From: Turicimonas muris
GTDB taxonomy: Bacteria; Pseudomonadota; Gammaproteobacteria; Burkholderiales; Burkholderiaceae_F
Reading direction: 5' to 3'
NCBI RefSeq assembly: GCF_002221595.1
Contig: NZ_NHMP01000004.1
Location: 248,001-312,000 of the forward strand
Length of the DNA stretch: 64,000 bases
Part shown: positions 1-8,733 of the stretch, piece after piece
Position numbering within the stretch: the first letter of the stretch is position 1
Layout: the number at the start of each line of letters is the position of its first letter
Translations under genes and position numbers: made by a program
Notes under the pieces: generated by a model
Databases searched by the model: none
The model's input: only the letters and a program-made list of their open reading frames with translations
Told to the model about the DNA's origin: nothing

Positions 1-558
1 TTCCGCAAAACTGCACTTCTCGGCCCGGATCAGACAATGGCAAAGAAGTTCTACTGGCCCCTTATGTTCATGTTAGGCGTTGGCTTCTGGAACTTTATCG
101 GAGCAGGTGTTCTAGGATTCCTCATCAATATGCCCATTGTCAGCTACTTTGAAGTCGGAACTTATCTGACGTCAAACCACGGTCATGCTGCTATGTTCGG
201 TGTATTCGGAATGCTTTCCTTGGCACTGTGCTTGATGGTTCTCAGAGAATCTGCTTCAGACGAAGTATGGGCAAAAGCAGAAAAATGGATCAAATGTTCC
301 TTCTGAGGATTGAATATCGGACTTATACTGATGCTTGTTCTAAGCCTAATGCCGGCGGGATTCATCCAGCTTTGGGAGGTATTCAGCAGCGGTTACTGGC
401 ACGCTAGAAGTGTGGAATTCACAAATTCCGGACTTCTTTCCTTCTTCGGCTACTTCAGAATGCTGGGCGACTTGGTCTTCATTTTCTTCGGCGCCATCCC
501 CTTCTTTATCGCGAGCTGGAAAGTTTGGAGATTCAACAGTAAAACTTCTGTGAAGTAA
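1..558 (+). pseudogene. norB: Quinol-dependent nitric oxide reductase large subunit, 3' part, interrupted by in-frame TGA
   Basis: The gene is already open at the first base and begins outside the window. Translated in one frame it gives about 185 residues of very hydrophobic haem-copper oxidase-type sequence. It has the conserved segment NHGHAAMFG (haem/metal histidines), several membrane helices, and the C-terminal GYWHARS signature of qNor/NorZ-type enzymes, which reduce NO to N2O at the inner membrane. At 304-306 a TGA interrupts the frame exactly where the family has Trp (SF-W-GLN), and the frame then continues undisturbed to TAA at 556-558. Only one base (TGG to TGA) separates this from an intact gene. 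It may be a nonsense mutation, a sequencing error or a read-through stop. Other genes here end with TGA, so general recoding is not supported. Identity is confident; functional state is uncertain. Confidence 0.8.
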
Positions 559-575
559 TTTTAGCTTCTGAGGCG

Positions 576-606
576 AACGGCCCGGATATTCTTCGGGGCC
601 GTTTCT
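576..606 (+). terminator. Rho-independent terminator of norB
   Basis: An 8-bp perfect stem (AACGGCCC at 576-583, GGGCCGTT at 596-603) follows 17 bp after the norB stop. The trailing T-run is short, so its strength is uncertain. Confidence 0.6.
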
Positions 607-619
607 GTTGACCTACAGG

Positions 620-646
620 CAAAAATTAACCGGCGCAAAGGCCGGT
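620..646 (-). terminator. Terminator of the M20 peptidase transcript
   Basis: Read on the minus strand, ACCGGC...GCCGGT (arms 641-646 and 629-634) is followed by a T-rich run (the complement of AAAAATTAA at 621-629). It lies 20 bp past the M20 peptidase stop, back to back with the norB terminator. Confidence 0.65.
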
Positions 647-666
647 CAGATCTGACAGCTTATCTA

Positions 667-1782
667 TTAGATGAGAGTCAAGAAGCGGGAGATCATGCGG
701 ATACGTTCTTCAACTGTATCCAATCTCAAGTATTCTCTGTCGCAGTGGAATTCAGCACCGGCTGGGCCGCATCCGTCGATAACAGGGATATTCATTTCAG
801 CCATGTGGTTGCCGTCGGAAGCTCCGCCAGCATCAACCCATTTAACGTCAACGCCTTCGAGCTTGCCGGCTTCAGTAATCTGGCTAACCAATTCTTTGGT
901 GTTTTCAGACAACGGCATAGCAGGAATATGGCTGACGCGTACGAGTTCTTGAGTAACTCTCGGAGCCCATGTGCATTTAGCCATGTTATTGAGGGCATCA
1001 TCAATGAGTTTGTCGCATTCCGGATTCCAGTAACGAACGTCGAGCTTAACAACGCATTTATCAGAAATAACGTTGGAAGCAGAACCGCCCTGGATCACGC
1101 CTGGGTTAACTGTAGTACCGACTTCATAATCAGCCAGACCGTAAGCAGCTAAAGCAAATCTCATTGCAGCAACGTTAGCGTTTGCTCCTTTGTACGGTGC
1201 GTTGCCGGCGTGTGAACCTACACCGTGGAATGTGACTTCATAAGTAGCGGAACCCTTTCTGGAGCGAACTAATTCGCCGCCTGCACGAGCAGCTTCGAAT
1301 ACGAGTGCGCGTTTGGACTTTGCTGCCAAAGAAGCAAGCCACTTGGCGGAGTTCTTAGAACCTGTTTCTTCGTCCGGGTTCAAAGCAACGGCGATAGCCA
1401 ATCTTTGAAGATCTTCCGGTCTTGCATTCTTCAAAGCATAGAAGATAGCCAAAACACCGCTCTTGCAGTCAGAGCATCCTGGACCGTATGCTGTGTCACC
1501 TTTCATGGAGAATGGGCGAGCAGCAGCTGTTCCGTCAGGGAATACTGTGTCCATATGAGCATTCATAAGAACATCGTATTCTTTTGCATCAGGTTTGTTT
1601 GTTGCAAAAAGACCTTTACCGGCGTTAGGACCGAGATCTACTAGTTCTGCATGGAATCCGATGGATTCATAATGCTTCTTCATCATTTCGGCAATAGCTG
1701 TGACGCCAGCGACATTGCTTGTACCGCAATCGATGTTAACAAGAGGCTTTAAATCTTCGATAAAGGATTCAAGGACTGTCAT
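667..1782 (-). CDS. M20 family metallopeptidase, glutamate carboxypeptidase-like
   Basis: A 371-residue cytoplasmic zinc hydrolase of the M20/M25/M40 (ArgE/DapE/CPG2) family. Metal-binding motifs appear in family order: NAHMDTVFPDG (HxD), GPGCSDCKSG (bridging Asp), NPDEETGS (catalytic and metal Glu pair), FEAARAG, and a late His in CGPAGAEFHCD. The SHAGNAPYKGAN stretch belongs to the lid/dimerisation domain. The best similarity is to carboxypeptidase G2-type glutamate carboxypeptidases, but the substrate cannot be fixed from sequence. I chose the ATG at 1782 because AGGAAG precedes it by 7 bases; a longer frame reaches an ATG at 1833 that lacks an SD and adds an atypical N-terminus. It lies downstream of pncA, separated by 139 bp, and is followed by a terminator. 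Confidence 0.85.
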   Translation of the reverse strand: MTVLESFIEDLKPLVNIDCGTSNVAGVTAIAEMMKKHYESIGFHAELVDLGPNAGKGLFATNKPDAKEYDVLMNAHMDTVFPDGTAAARPFSMKGDTAYGPGCSDCKSGVLAIFYALKNARPEDLQRLAIAVALNPDEETGSKNSAKWLASLAAKSKRALVFEAARAGGELVRSRKGSATYEVTFHGVGSHAGNAPYKGANANVAAMRFALAAYGLADYEVGTTVNPGVIQGGSASNVISDKCVVKLDVRYWNPECDKLIDDALNNMAKCTWAPRVTQELVRVSHIPAMPLSENTKELVSQITEAGKLEGVDVKWVDAGGASDGNHMAEMNIPVIDGCGPAGAEFHCDREYLRLDTVEERIRMISRFLTLI

Positions 1783-1921
1783 GAAAATCTTCCTGTTAAA
1801 AGATATTGAGAAGCGAGAATAATTCTTGGTCATTCTCGAAAATTGCTCAAAATTGTAGGAGGCTCCTCAAGAATAAGATATAAGTACTAACACGAACAAC
1901 GGATCAATCCTCGTACTCAGT

Positions 1922-2542
1922 TTATCTCAACGAATTACTGCTGATTGTCTCAATACCTTTGTCTTTCCACTGCTGCTTAGCAGCTGCCAAGGAACCTCCA
2001 ACGTCAATACCACGGCATGCATCTTCGAGAACGAAAGTCTTAAACCCTTCTTTAACGGCATCCAAAGCGGACCAAGACACACAGAAATCCGTGGCCAAAC
2101 CGCATAAGAAAACTTCCGTAATTCCTCGGTCTCTCAGCCAATCGGCAAGAATTGTTTTTGATTTGCCGTCAGCCTCAAAAAATGCGGAATAACTATCCAC
2201 TTCCGAGTTGGTACCTTTACGAACCTTGAATTCGGTGCCTTTAACCGCAAGGGTCTCGGCAAGTTCCGCCCCTTTGCTGTTCTGTACACAATGAGCAGGC
2301 CACAGCACTTGTTGCCCGTAAGGCATCGTCGTCACATCATACGGTTTTTTGTTTTCGTGATTTGAAGCAAAAGATTTGTGCTCGGCCGGATGCCAATCTT
2401 GGGTTAAAACAACCGTTTGAAATAACGGCATCGCTTTATTGATGACAGGAATTACTTTAGAACCTTCCGGAACCGGAAGCGAGCCTGTTTCCAGGAAATC
2501 ATTCTGAACATCAACAACAATGAGAGCTTGATTTTTATTCAT
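1922..2542 (-). CDS. pncA: Nicotinamidase (isochorismatase-like hydrolase)
   Basis: A 206-residue cysteine hydrolase that deaminates nicotinamide to nicotinate in NAD salvage. The triad is visible: Asp in VVDVQNDF near residue 11, Lys in the FKVRKGTN segment, and Cys in LATDFCVSW. The metal-site motif is TQDWHPAEH, and the cis-peptide region is around ATDFCV. Length matches bacterial PncA. Its start overlaps the end of the upstream monooxygenase gene by 8 bp, so the two are probably translationally coupled. Family assignment is firm; activity on other amides is not excluded. Confidence 0.9.
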   Translation of the reverse strand: MNKNQALIVVDVQNDFLETGSLPVPEGSKVIPVINKAMPLFQTVVLTQDWHPAEHKSFASNHENKKPYDVTTMPYGQQVLWPAHCVQNSKGAELAETLAVKGTEFKVRKGTNSEVDSYSAFFEADGKSKTILADWLRDRGITEVFLCGLATDFCVSWSALDAVKEGFKTFVLEDACRGIDVGGSLAAAKQQWKDKGIETISSNSLR

Positions 2543-3599
2543 TTTTTATCCACCCATGTACGTAATCAACAACTTCTTTTACAGAACCGGTCTTAACTTG
2601 ATAAGCGCTCTGTCCGAATTCGATGTATGCTAAATCCATGCTGCCGAACTCTTCCGCTTTTTTGAATATGTCTTTGAGAGCAAACCACTGATAAGGGAAG
2701 TCCAGAACCGGAAGTTCGTTTTCTTGGATGGCTTCCAAAATTCCCGTGTACAAACTTCTTGAAGGTCGGCCCATGGCAAAAGAATTTACTTCAGAAGCCC
2801 CGTCAGAGAAATAAGAAAGCGGAAGTCTCCAAGTTTGAGGGAACGTAGATTCAGAAGTATTGATAAGACCATCCGAAATCACGATACCGGAGGCACCCAA
2901 CTGCAGGGCAGCTTTAACAGCATCTTCGGAAAGTAGAGATGCATCCGCCACAAAAGGAATTTTTAGAGCGCGGTTCAATTCTGAAAAGTAGGTCAAAGAG
3001 TCAATCGCCGAAGCCGTTACAGAAGATTCGCAAAAGGATCGAAGGCCCGGAGCTCCCCAGCCCTGAGCCAAGATAGTTTTAACACCGCTGGCAACTAAAA
3101 CCTTAGAGTCTTTTAAATTGGAAGATACTCCGTAAATTCTTACATCTTTCTCTTCCAAGGCTTCCATATACGGTTCACGAAGTCCACCAAGACAGACTCC
3201 CAAGATTTTGACATCTAAATCCAAGATCTTTTTGAACTGGGCCTCGAAATCAATCCCTTTCGGAACTTCAGGATCATCGAGTCCCAGATCTTCTCTGACC
3301 GGTCTCAGCGCCTTATTAAGAAGCTCGAACTTCTTTTCATCAAAAGCCGTTTTCTGTTCCGGGAATATTTCCACTGCAAAAGGCTTATCCGTAAGCTCCC
3401 TGATCCTCCCGACGTTTTCTGCCAACTCTTCAGGAGTCATCAAGCCTGCAGATAACACACCTAACGCACCGCTGTTGCTCGCCTGAGCAATAAGTTCCGG
3501 AGTTTGCCAGCAAAAACTCGGACGGCAAAAAATGGGTTTTTCTATATCGAAGTACCACTGGACTCTTTCTATTTGGTTTTGGTGATTTTGAGAACTCAA
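2535..3599 (-). CDS. Nitronate monooxygenase / 2-nitropropane dioxygenase-like FMN protein
   Basis: A TIM-barrel flavoprotein of the NMO/FabK-related family. The N-terminal active-site region is FCRPSFCWQTPELIAQASNSGALGVLSAG split by a short linker; the middle holds LAQGWGAPGLRSF and the phosphate-binding part holds VADASLLSEDAVKAALQLGASGIVISDG. Such enzymes oxidise alkyl nitronates or related toxic nitro compounds. The start is ambiguous. I prefer the TTG at 3599, preceded by AGAGGA, giving 354 residues. An ATG at 3686 would add 29 residues that do not resemble the family and has no SD. It overlaps pncA by 8 bp and is divergent from the MCE gene. The exact substrate is unknown. Confidence 0.7.
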   Translation of the reverse strand: MSSQNHQNQIERVQWYFDIEKPIFCRPSFCWQTPELIAQASNSGALGVLSAGLMTPEELAENVGRIRELTDKPFAVEIFPEQKTAFDEKKFELLNKALRPVREDLGLDDPEVPKGIDFEAQFKKILDLDVKILGVCLGGLREPYMEALEEKDVRIYGVSSNLKDSKVLVASGVKTILAQGWGAPGLRSFCESSVTASAIDSLTYFSELNRALKIPFVADASLLSEDAVKAALQLGASGIVISDGLINTSESTFPQTWRLPLSYFSDGASEVNSFAMGRPSRSLYTGILEAIQENELPVLDFPYQWFALKDIFKKAEEFGSMDLAYIEFGQSAYQVKTGSVKEVVDYVHGWIKNE

Positions 3600-3791
3600 T
3601 TGATCCTCTGCGTAATGGCTTTCAAAAAATGAAAATATAACTCGAATCCTTGCCCTAGAACTTAACAAGAGATCTTTGCTCACCATAAGATAAAAGACGC
3701 CAAGTGTCTTAAATTGAGGATTAAGATTGTTAAGGAGAGAGCAGATGTAAGAAAATTACAATTGCATTTTTGGGCTTAAGAAAGCAACGGC

Positions 3792-4781
3792 ATGGCAGCA
3801 AAAAACAAAAAACGATATTTCATCATCGGGACGACAGTAATGGGTTTGCTTATCCTCTCGCTTATTGCCGTGGCCGTTATTGCCAGCCCTAATTTCTTTC
3901 GGCCTAAAACCTATGCAGAAACCTACTTTACTGAGTCCGTCAATGGATTAGATGTGGGTGCGCCCGTTAAATTCAGAGGCGTTCCGATAGGGAAAGTCAC
4001 AGAAATCGATTTATCTTCGACCGTTTACCCTGAAAATCATATCTTTTTATTTTCTAAGAATAAGTCTGTAGCTGTCGTGAAGATGCTTCTCTATTTTGAT
4101 GAAGGTCAAGTAAGACAGGAACTGCGCAAATATATTGAAGAAGGATTAAGAGCTCAGACTCAATTATCCGGCCTTACCGGCACTCTTTACATATCTCTGG
4201 ACTTTCTCAATCCTAAAGAATTTCCTGCCCCGAAGAAACCTCCCGTCTGGGAAGCCAATTATTTGGTGATTCCATCCGCGCCAAGTCTTACTACTCAAAT
4301 TACAGAAAGTGTTAGTTCATTCTTATCTCGCTTAGACAAGATCCATCCGGATCAAAAACTGATGGAAACGATTCCAAATGCAAAGGAATTAATTGCTAAC
4401 TTGGATAGAATCGCCGACGGTCTAAATGCTCATACGCTCAATCTTATTTTAACGAACTTCGATAAACTGCTTAAAACAGCATCCAATAAAATCTCTGATT
4501 TAGACGTCAAAACTCTGAAATCTTTGATTGCTCAGCTTGATTCCACAGCAGCCGATCTTGATAAACAAGTAGGCACAAGCAATATTGATAAGCTAATGAA
4601 CGATATCAATTCACTTTCGGCTAAGTTCGACGCAATGGCCAAAAACAATCAGTACGATGTACGAGCTTTAATGTTGTCCCTACTTCAAGTAACGCAGAAT
4701 CTTGATCAGTTGACGAGCCAATTGGCCACCGACCCGTCTAGTCTCGTCAGACCAAGACCGGGCATTCCGCGCGTGGAATAA
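3792..4781 (+). CDS. MCE-domain (MlaD family) lipid transport protein
   Basis: A 329-residue periplasmic protein anchored by one N-terminal membrane helix (about residues 12-32). It is followed by an MCE domain with the signature YFTESVNGLDVGAPVKFRGVPIGKVTEI (given here as adjoining short motifs YFTESVNGL and GAPVKFRGVPIG). The C-terminal half is predicted helical and coiled-coil-like, as in MCE proteins that form hexameric lipid channels across the periplasm. Family members work with MlaE/MlaF-type ABC subunits or PqiA-like partners, but none is adjacent: the neighbours are the divergent NMO gene and a LysR gene. It could be a remote part of a lipid-trafficking system. The MCE assignment is strong; the specific pathway is not known. 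Confidence 0.8.
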   Translation: MAAKNKKRYFIIGTTVMGLLILSLIAVAVIASPNFFRPKTYAETYFTESVNGLDVGAPVKFRGVPIGKVTEIDLSSTVYPENHIFLFSKNKSVAVVKMLLYFDEGQVRQELRKYIEEGLRAQTQLSGLTGTLYISLDFLNPKEFPAPKKPPVWEANYLVIPSAPSLTTQITESVSSFLSRLDKIHPDQKLMETIPNAKELIANLDRIADGLNAHTLNLILTNFDKLLKTASNKISDLDVKTLKSLIAQLDSTAADLDKQVGTSNIDKLMNDINSLSAKFDAMAKNNQYDVRALMLSLLQVTQNLDQLTSQLATDPSSLVRPRPGIPRVE

Positions 4782-4785
4782 AAAT

Positions 4786-4809
4786 AGCCGATCGCGGAAG
4801 CGACCGGCT
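4786..4809 (+). terminator. Possible terminator after the MCE gene
   Basis: A hairpin with arms AGCCG-ATCGC and GCGA-CCGGCT starts 4 bp past the stop codon. There is no clear T-run, so this is only a weak call. Confidence 0.35.
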
Positions 4810-4943
4810 TAATAACCCATTTCAACTACCAAGCTACGTTATTCTCAAAAACAATAACAACTTTATGCCTGTAGCGTTGGTGTAATTTTGCTATATTTCC
4901 ATCAGTTCGTAAATTGCAATTATGTCCTTTCGTATTGCACAAA

Positions 4944-5906
4944 ATGGAAATAAAAGTTAAGTCAATCAAGCTATTTTGCTCCATCGTTGAAACTGGCTCA
5001 CTCATTGCAGCTGCAAATAAAAATTTATTATCAGCTCCGGCAGCCAGCCGTGTTCTTTCTCAATTAGAAGATCGGCTTGGATTCAAACTTTTTCACCGCA
5101 CCAACCGTAATTTGTCTTTAACCGAAGAAGGCGCAGACTTTTACCGTATCGCCATGGAGTCGGTGCGTGCCTGGAAACATTTGGAAGACTATCCGATAAG
5201 ACGAAATCACCATAAGAGAATCCTGCGTGTTGCTCTTTTAGCAAGACATACCAGCGACGTGACTCTGCCGGCTGTTGTCAAAATTTTAAAGAAGCATGAG
5301 GAGCACCTAAGGGTCACGATTGACGTCCATGCAAGCCGGGATATCTATTATTCCAAATACTCTCATCCCTTTGATGTCGGGTTTGGGATTCTTTTATCCG
5401 ACCATGACGACTTGGTCAAAGTAAATTTGGCAAACCTGCCTTTCTGTCTGGTTATGTCTAAAGAGAATCCTTTGAGCAACCGCAAAATTTTGAAACCTGC
5501 CGATTTCGCAAGAGAACGTTTTATTGTTTTGTCCCGAGATATTAAAGAAAGAAATGCCTGCGGGCCCCTCCTAGGGAACATTGACGAAAATCAAATCGTC
5601 GGTGAAGTCTCCTCCACGCAAGTAGCTATCCGAATGACACGCAAAAACGTGGGAGTTCACTTAACGGATGTTTTAGCCGCCGTTAAGGTCAGTGACGACT
5701 GTGCCGCCATTCCGGTAGCAGATCCTCTGACAATTCCTTTCAGCGTTTTCTGGCCGAAAAACTCCACCGCACTCTCCCCTGAAGCCATTGAATGCATTGC
5801 AGAAATCATCAATAACATTCAGCAGTTAGGTATTGAAGTTACGGAAGACGGACAGAGCTTTTTACAAGGGGAAGTACCCGAAAAATATCTGGAAGCAGCT
5901 CAATAA
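4944..5906 (+). CDS. LysR family transcriptional regulator
   Basis: A 320-residue LTTR. The N-terminal winged HTH covers roughly residues 1-60 (KLFCSIVETGSLIAAA, SAPAASRVLSQLEDRLG, LFHRTNRNLSLTEEG), followed by a linker helix and a periplasmic-binding-protein-like effector domain. I chose the ATG at 4944, which places MEIKVKSIKLF right before the HTH; an in-frame ATG at 4914 adds 10 atypical residues. Neither start has a good SD. It is monocistronic by position, 68 bp before mnmA, and its target and ligand are not evident from context. Confidence 0.8.
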   Translation: MEIKVKSIKLFCSIVETGSLIAAANKNLLSAPAASRVLSQLEDRLGFKLFHRTNRNLSLTEEGADFYRIAMESVRAWKHLEDYPIRRNHHKRILRVALLARHTSDVTLPAVVKILKKHEEHLRVTIDVHASRDIYYSKYSHPFDVGFGILLSDHDDLVKVNLANLPFCLVMSKENPLSNRKILKPADFARERFIVLSRDIKERNACGPLLGNIDENQIVGEVSSTQVAIRMTRKNVGVHLTDVLAAVKVSDDCAAIPVADPLTIPFSVFWPKNSTALSPEAIECIAEIINNIQQLGIEVTEDGQSFLQGEVPEKYLEAAQ

Positions 5907-5974
5907 ACCTATCCAACGTTTGGAATTCTATAATTCGAAACTTGTGTACTTAGATCAAAGTTGAGGAGAGATCA

Positions 5975-7054
5975 TTGACTGCAAACCGAGTAGTTGTTGG
6001 ATTATCCGGAGGAGTTGACTCCTCCGTGACAGCTTACCTTCTTAAACAGCAAGGATATGAAGTCATCGGTCTTTTCATGAAAAACTGGGAAGACGACGAT
6101 GACAGTGAATACTGCTCGTCCAGGCAGGACCTCATCGATGCAGCTGCGGCCGCCGATGTCATCGGAATCGAACTGGAGGCCGTTAATTTTGCCAAAGAGT
6201 ACAAAGCGAGAGTGTTCTCCATTTTCTTGGAGGAATATCAAGCCGGTCGTACGCCCAACCCAGATATTCTGTGCAACTCAGAAATCAAATTCAAATCCTT
6301 CTTGGATTACGCTCTGAAGATGGGTGCAGAAAAAATTGCCACGGGCCACTACGCTCGAGTCAGAGAAAATAACGGTCTTTTCGAATTACTCAAAGGAGTA
6401 GATCCGGCAAAAGATCAAAGCTATTTTCTGCACAGACTCAACCAGCATCAGCTCTCCAAATCTTTATTCCCAATCGGCGGCTATTGCAAGACTGAAATTC
6501 GCAAAATTGCCGCGGAAATCGGACTGCCGAACGCCCGTAAAAAAGACAGCACGGGGATCTGTTTTATCGGAGAGAGGCCCTTCCGAGAGTTTCTTCACCG
6601 TTATTTGAGCAACAAACCGGGCCCAATTAAAACCCCAGACGGGAAGATTGTGGGAGAGCACATCGGTTTGTCCTACTACACCCTTGGTCAAAGGAAAGGA
6701 ATTGGAATCGGCGGTACAAAAGATTCCAATGGAGAGCCTTGGTTTGCAGCGAGAAAAGACATCAAGGAAAACACGCTTTATGTAGTCCAGGGTCATGACC
6801 ATCCTTGGCTGCAATCCATGACTTTAAAGGCAAGCGATCCGAATTGGATTCTCTGCACGCCCCCTGTTGCAGGAAGTCTACTCTCCGTTAAAACGCGCTA
6901 CAGAATGCCCGATGAGCCCTGCGAGATTATTTCAGCAGATAAAAACTCTTTATTTCTGACCAGTAAAGAGCCCATGTGGGCGGTTACCCCGGGTCAGAGT
7001 GCAGTTCTCTACGATGGAGAAGTATGCTTGGGCGGTGCAGTAATCGACAAGTAA
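5975..7054 (+). CDS. mnmA: tRNA-specific 2-thiouridylase MnmA
   Basis: A 359-residue cytoplasmic enzyme that adds sulfur at C2 of U34 in tRNA-Lys, -Glu and -Gln, using sulfur passed from the Tus relay or IscS. The PP-loop SGGVDSSV lies near residues 10-17. The two catalytic cysteines are in [10 protein letters not shown] and [11 protein letters not shown]. The C-terminal beta-barrel contains [10 protein letters not shown] and [12 protein letters not shown]. The start is TTG with GAGGAGAG five bases upstream; no better ATG exists. Its substrate tRNA-Lys(TTT) is encoded at 11.8 kb, and another U34-modifying enzyme, mnmC, is encoded further along. Confidence 0.95.
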   Translation: MTANRVVVGLSGGVDSSVTAYLLKQQGYEVIGLFMKNWEDDDDSEYCSSRQDLIDAAAAADVIGIELEAVNFAKEYKARVFSIFLEEYQAGRTPNPDILCNSEIKFKSFLDYALKMGAEKIATGHYARVRENNGLFELLKGVDPAKDQSYFLHRLNQHQLSKSLFPIGGYCKTEIRKIAAEIGLPNARKKDSTGICFIGERPFREFLHRYLSNKPGPIKTPDGKIVGEHIGLSYYTLGQRKGIGIGGTKDSNGEPWFAARKDIKENTLYVVQGHDHPWLQSMTLKASDPNWILCTPPVAGSLLSVKTRYRMPDEPCEIISADKNSLFLTSKEPMWAVTPGQSAVLYDGEVCLGGAVIDK

Positions 7055-7070
7055 TTAGCGTCCTTGTCAA

Positions 7071-7097
7071 AAAAGCTCCGTGTTCAGCGGAGCTTTT
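7071..7097. terminator. Bidirectional terminator between mnmA and terC
   Basis: A perfect 10-bp stem, AAAAGCTCCG (7071-7080) and CGGAGCTTTT (7088-7097), has T-runs on both strands. It serves mnmA on the plus strand and the convergent sucC-sucD-terC transcript on the minus strand. Confidence 0.85.
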
Positions 7098-7113
7098 TCT
7101 TTACCGGAAGGTC

Positions 7114-7827
7114 TTATCCGGACGTCTTTTTACTGTTCTTTAGCCTTGCGATGATAAATCCCACCACAACAACAAAGACAGCCCCGGCGATTCCGCCCTC
7201 AACGTGAAGGTTCGGCAGATTCGGGAAGTGCGGAGAAATTCCCGGATCATCAACCATCAGCGTACCGGCAATCCAACCAAGCAAAGCACCACCGGCATAA
7301 ACGATAATTGGGAATCGATCGATTACCTTCAAGATAATCTGGCTTCCGCCAAGAATAAACGGGATACTGACAAGAAGACCGAAAATAACCAACCACATCT
7401 GATGGTGTCCCGGAGCCTGTTCAGCAGCCCCGGCGATAGCAATAACGTTATCAATACTCATCACCAAGTCCGCAACAATAATGGTCTTAACGGCACCCCA
7501 AAGTCTCTTACTGGCATGAATTTCCTTTTCTTCTTCATCGTGAGGAATAAGGAGCTTGATACCAATCCAAAGAAGCAAAATACCCCCGCAGAATTTCAGG
7601 AACGGCACCTTCATAATCGAGACGGCGAAAGCTACCAAAATAACTCGCAGGAGAATGGCACCGCCGGCTCCGTAAAGGATGCCTTTGCCCCTCATGTGCG
7701 GGTCTAAGTTTCGGCAAGCCATCGCGATTACAACTGCATTGTCTCCGCCTAGCAAGATGTCAATAATGATGATCTGGAGTACAGCACCCCAATGTATGTC
7801 AGCAAATACCTCTAAAAAATATTCCAC
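7114..7827 (-). CDS. TerC/YjbE-family integral membrane protein
   Basis: A 237-residue inner-membrane protein with about seven helices. It carries the two TerC acidic signatures, IDILLGGDNAVVIAMAC near residue 25 and ADLVMSIDNVIAIAG near residue 120, which line the putative metal pathway. Family members are linked to tellurite resistance and, better supported, to manganese export or metalation of exported proteins. It starts 11 bp after sucD stops, so it is probably the last gene of the sucCD transcript. The ion is an inference from family knowledge. Confidence 0.85.
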   Translation of the reverse strand: MEYFLEVFADIHWGAVLQIIIIDILLGGDNAVVIAMACRNLDPHMRGKGILYGAGGAILLRVILVAFAVSIMKVPFLKFCGGILLLWIGIKLLIPHDEEEKEIHASKRLWGAVKTIIVADLVMSIDNVIAIAGAAEQAPGHHQMWLVIFGLLVSIPFILGGSQIILKVIDRFPIIVYAGGALLGWIAGTLMVDDPGISPHFPNLPNLHVEGGIAGAVFVVVVGFIIARLKNSKKTSG

Positions 7828-7838
7828 AATTTATCCTT

Positions 7839-8732
7839 TCAATTGGAAGAGTTCAAAACCTCTTTCAATAGACTTCCGATTTCAGACGGATTGCGTGTAG
7901 TTCTTATTCCGCATTCCTCCATAGTACGAAGTTTTCCTTCAGCAGTCCCTTTGCCTCCAGAAATAATCGCACCGGCATGCCCCATTCGTTTACCAGCAGG
8001 AGCAGTCACGCCAGCAATAAATCCTACCACCGGCTTGCTCATATGTTCTTTTGCCCACAGAGCAGCCTCTTCCTCATCGGAGCCTCCGATTTCCCCAATC
8101 ATGACAACAGCGTCAGTATCAGGATCTTCGTCGAAGAGCCTCAAAATATCCTTATGTTTTAAACCATTTATCGGATCGCCGCCAATTCCAACAGCCGTCG
8201 ACTGGCCCAATCCGAGCTCAGAGAGCTGAGCAACCGCTTCATAAGTCAAAGTTCCGGAGCGGGAGACCACTCCAATTCTTCCCTTCTTATGAATATGAGC
8301 AGGCATAATACCTACTTTAATTTCACCCGGTGTCACAAGACCCGGACAATTCGGTCCCAGGAGCAAGCTCTTAGACCCGGTTTTGCGCATATGCTCTCTA
8401 ACCTGAATCATATCAAGAACAGGAATTCCCTCTGTGATGCAAATAATGAGGTCCATTCCTGCATCAGAAGCTTCCATAATGGCAGAAGCTGCGCCGGCGG
8501 GCGGAACATAAATTACAGAGACATTGGCTCCGGTCGCTTTTTTAGCTTCTTGGACCGTACCAAAAATGGGAAGACCTTCCCAAGTTTGTCCTGCTTTTTT
8601 AGGATTTACGCCCCCCACGAAACATTCTTTGCCGAATCCATATTCTCTGCAGGCAGCCGTATGGAACTGGCCGGTCTTCCCGGTCATTCCTTGAGTAATT
8701 ACTCTTGAATCTTTATTAACCAAAATACTCAT
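7839..8732 (-). CDS. sucD: Succinyl-CoA synthetase alpha subunit
   Basis: A 297-residue TCA-cycle subunit that forms the phosphohistidine intermediate. CoA-binding Rossmann features are in the N-terminal half ([26 protein letters not shown]). The active-site His is in [17 protein letters not shown] near residue 243. The ATG at 8732 has GGAG upstream (GGAGCAATAAG-ATG) and lies 1 bp after the sucC stop, which rules out longer in-frame starts inside sucC. The gene ends in TGA. It is followed closely by terC. Confidence 0.95.
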   Translation of the reverse strand: MSILVNKDSRVITQGMTGKTGQFHTAACREYGFGKECFVGGVNPKKAGQTWEGLPIFGTVQEAKKATGANVSVIYVPPAGAASAIMEASDAGMDLIICITEGIPVLDMIQVREHMRKTGSKSLLLGPNCPGLVTPGEIKVGIMPAHIHKKGRIGVVSRSGTLTYEAVAQLSELGLGQSTAVGIGGDPINGLKHKDILRLFDEDPDTDAVVMIGEIGGSDEEEAALWAKEHMSKPVVGFIAGVTAPAGKRMGHAGAIISGGKGTAEGKLRTMEECGIRTTRNPSEIGSLLKEVLNSSN

Positions 8733-8733
8733 C

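Noticed and set aside
298-558. Separate small gene starting at the TTG at 310
   Set aside because: The sequence continues the upstream nitric oxide reductase frame exactly, and there is no SD; it is the same protein after a nonsense codon.
745-1152. Open frames on the plus strand opposite the M20 peptidase
   Set aside because: No SD, no recognisable motifs, and they mirror codon patterns of the real minus-strand gene.
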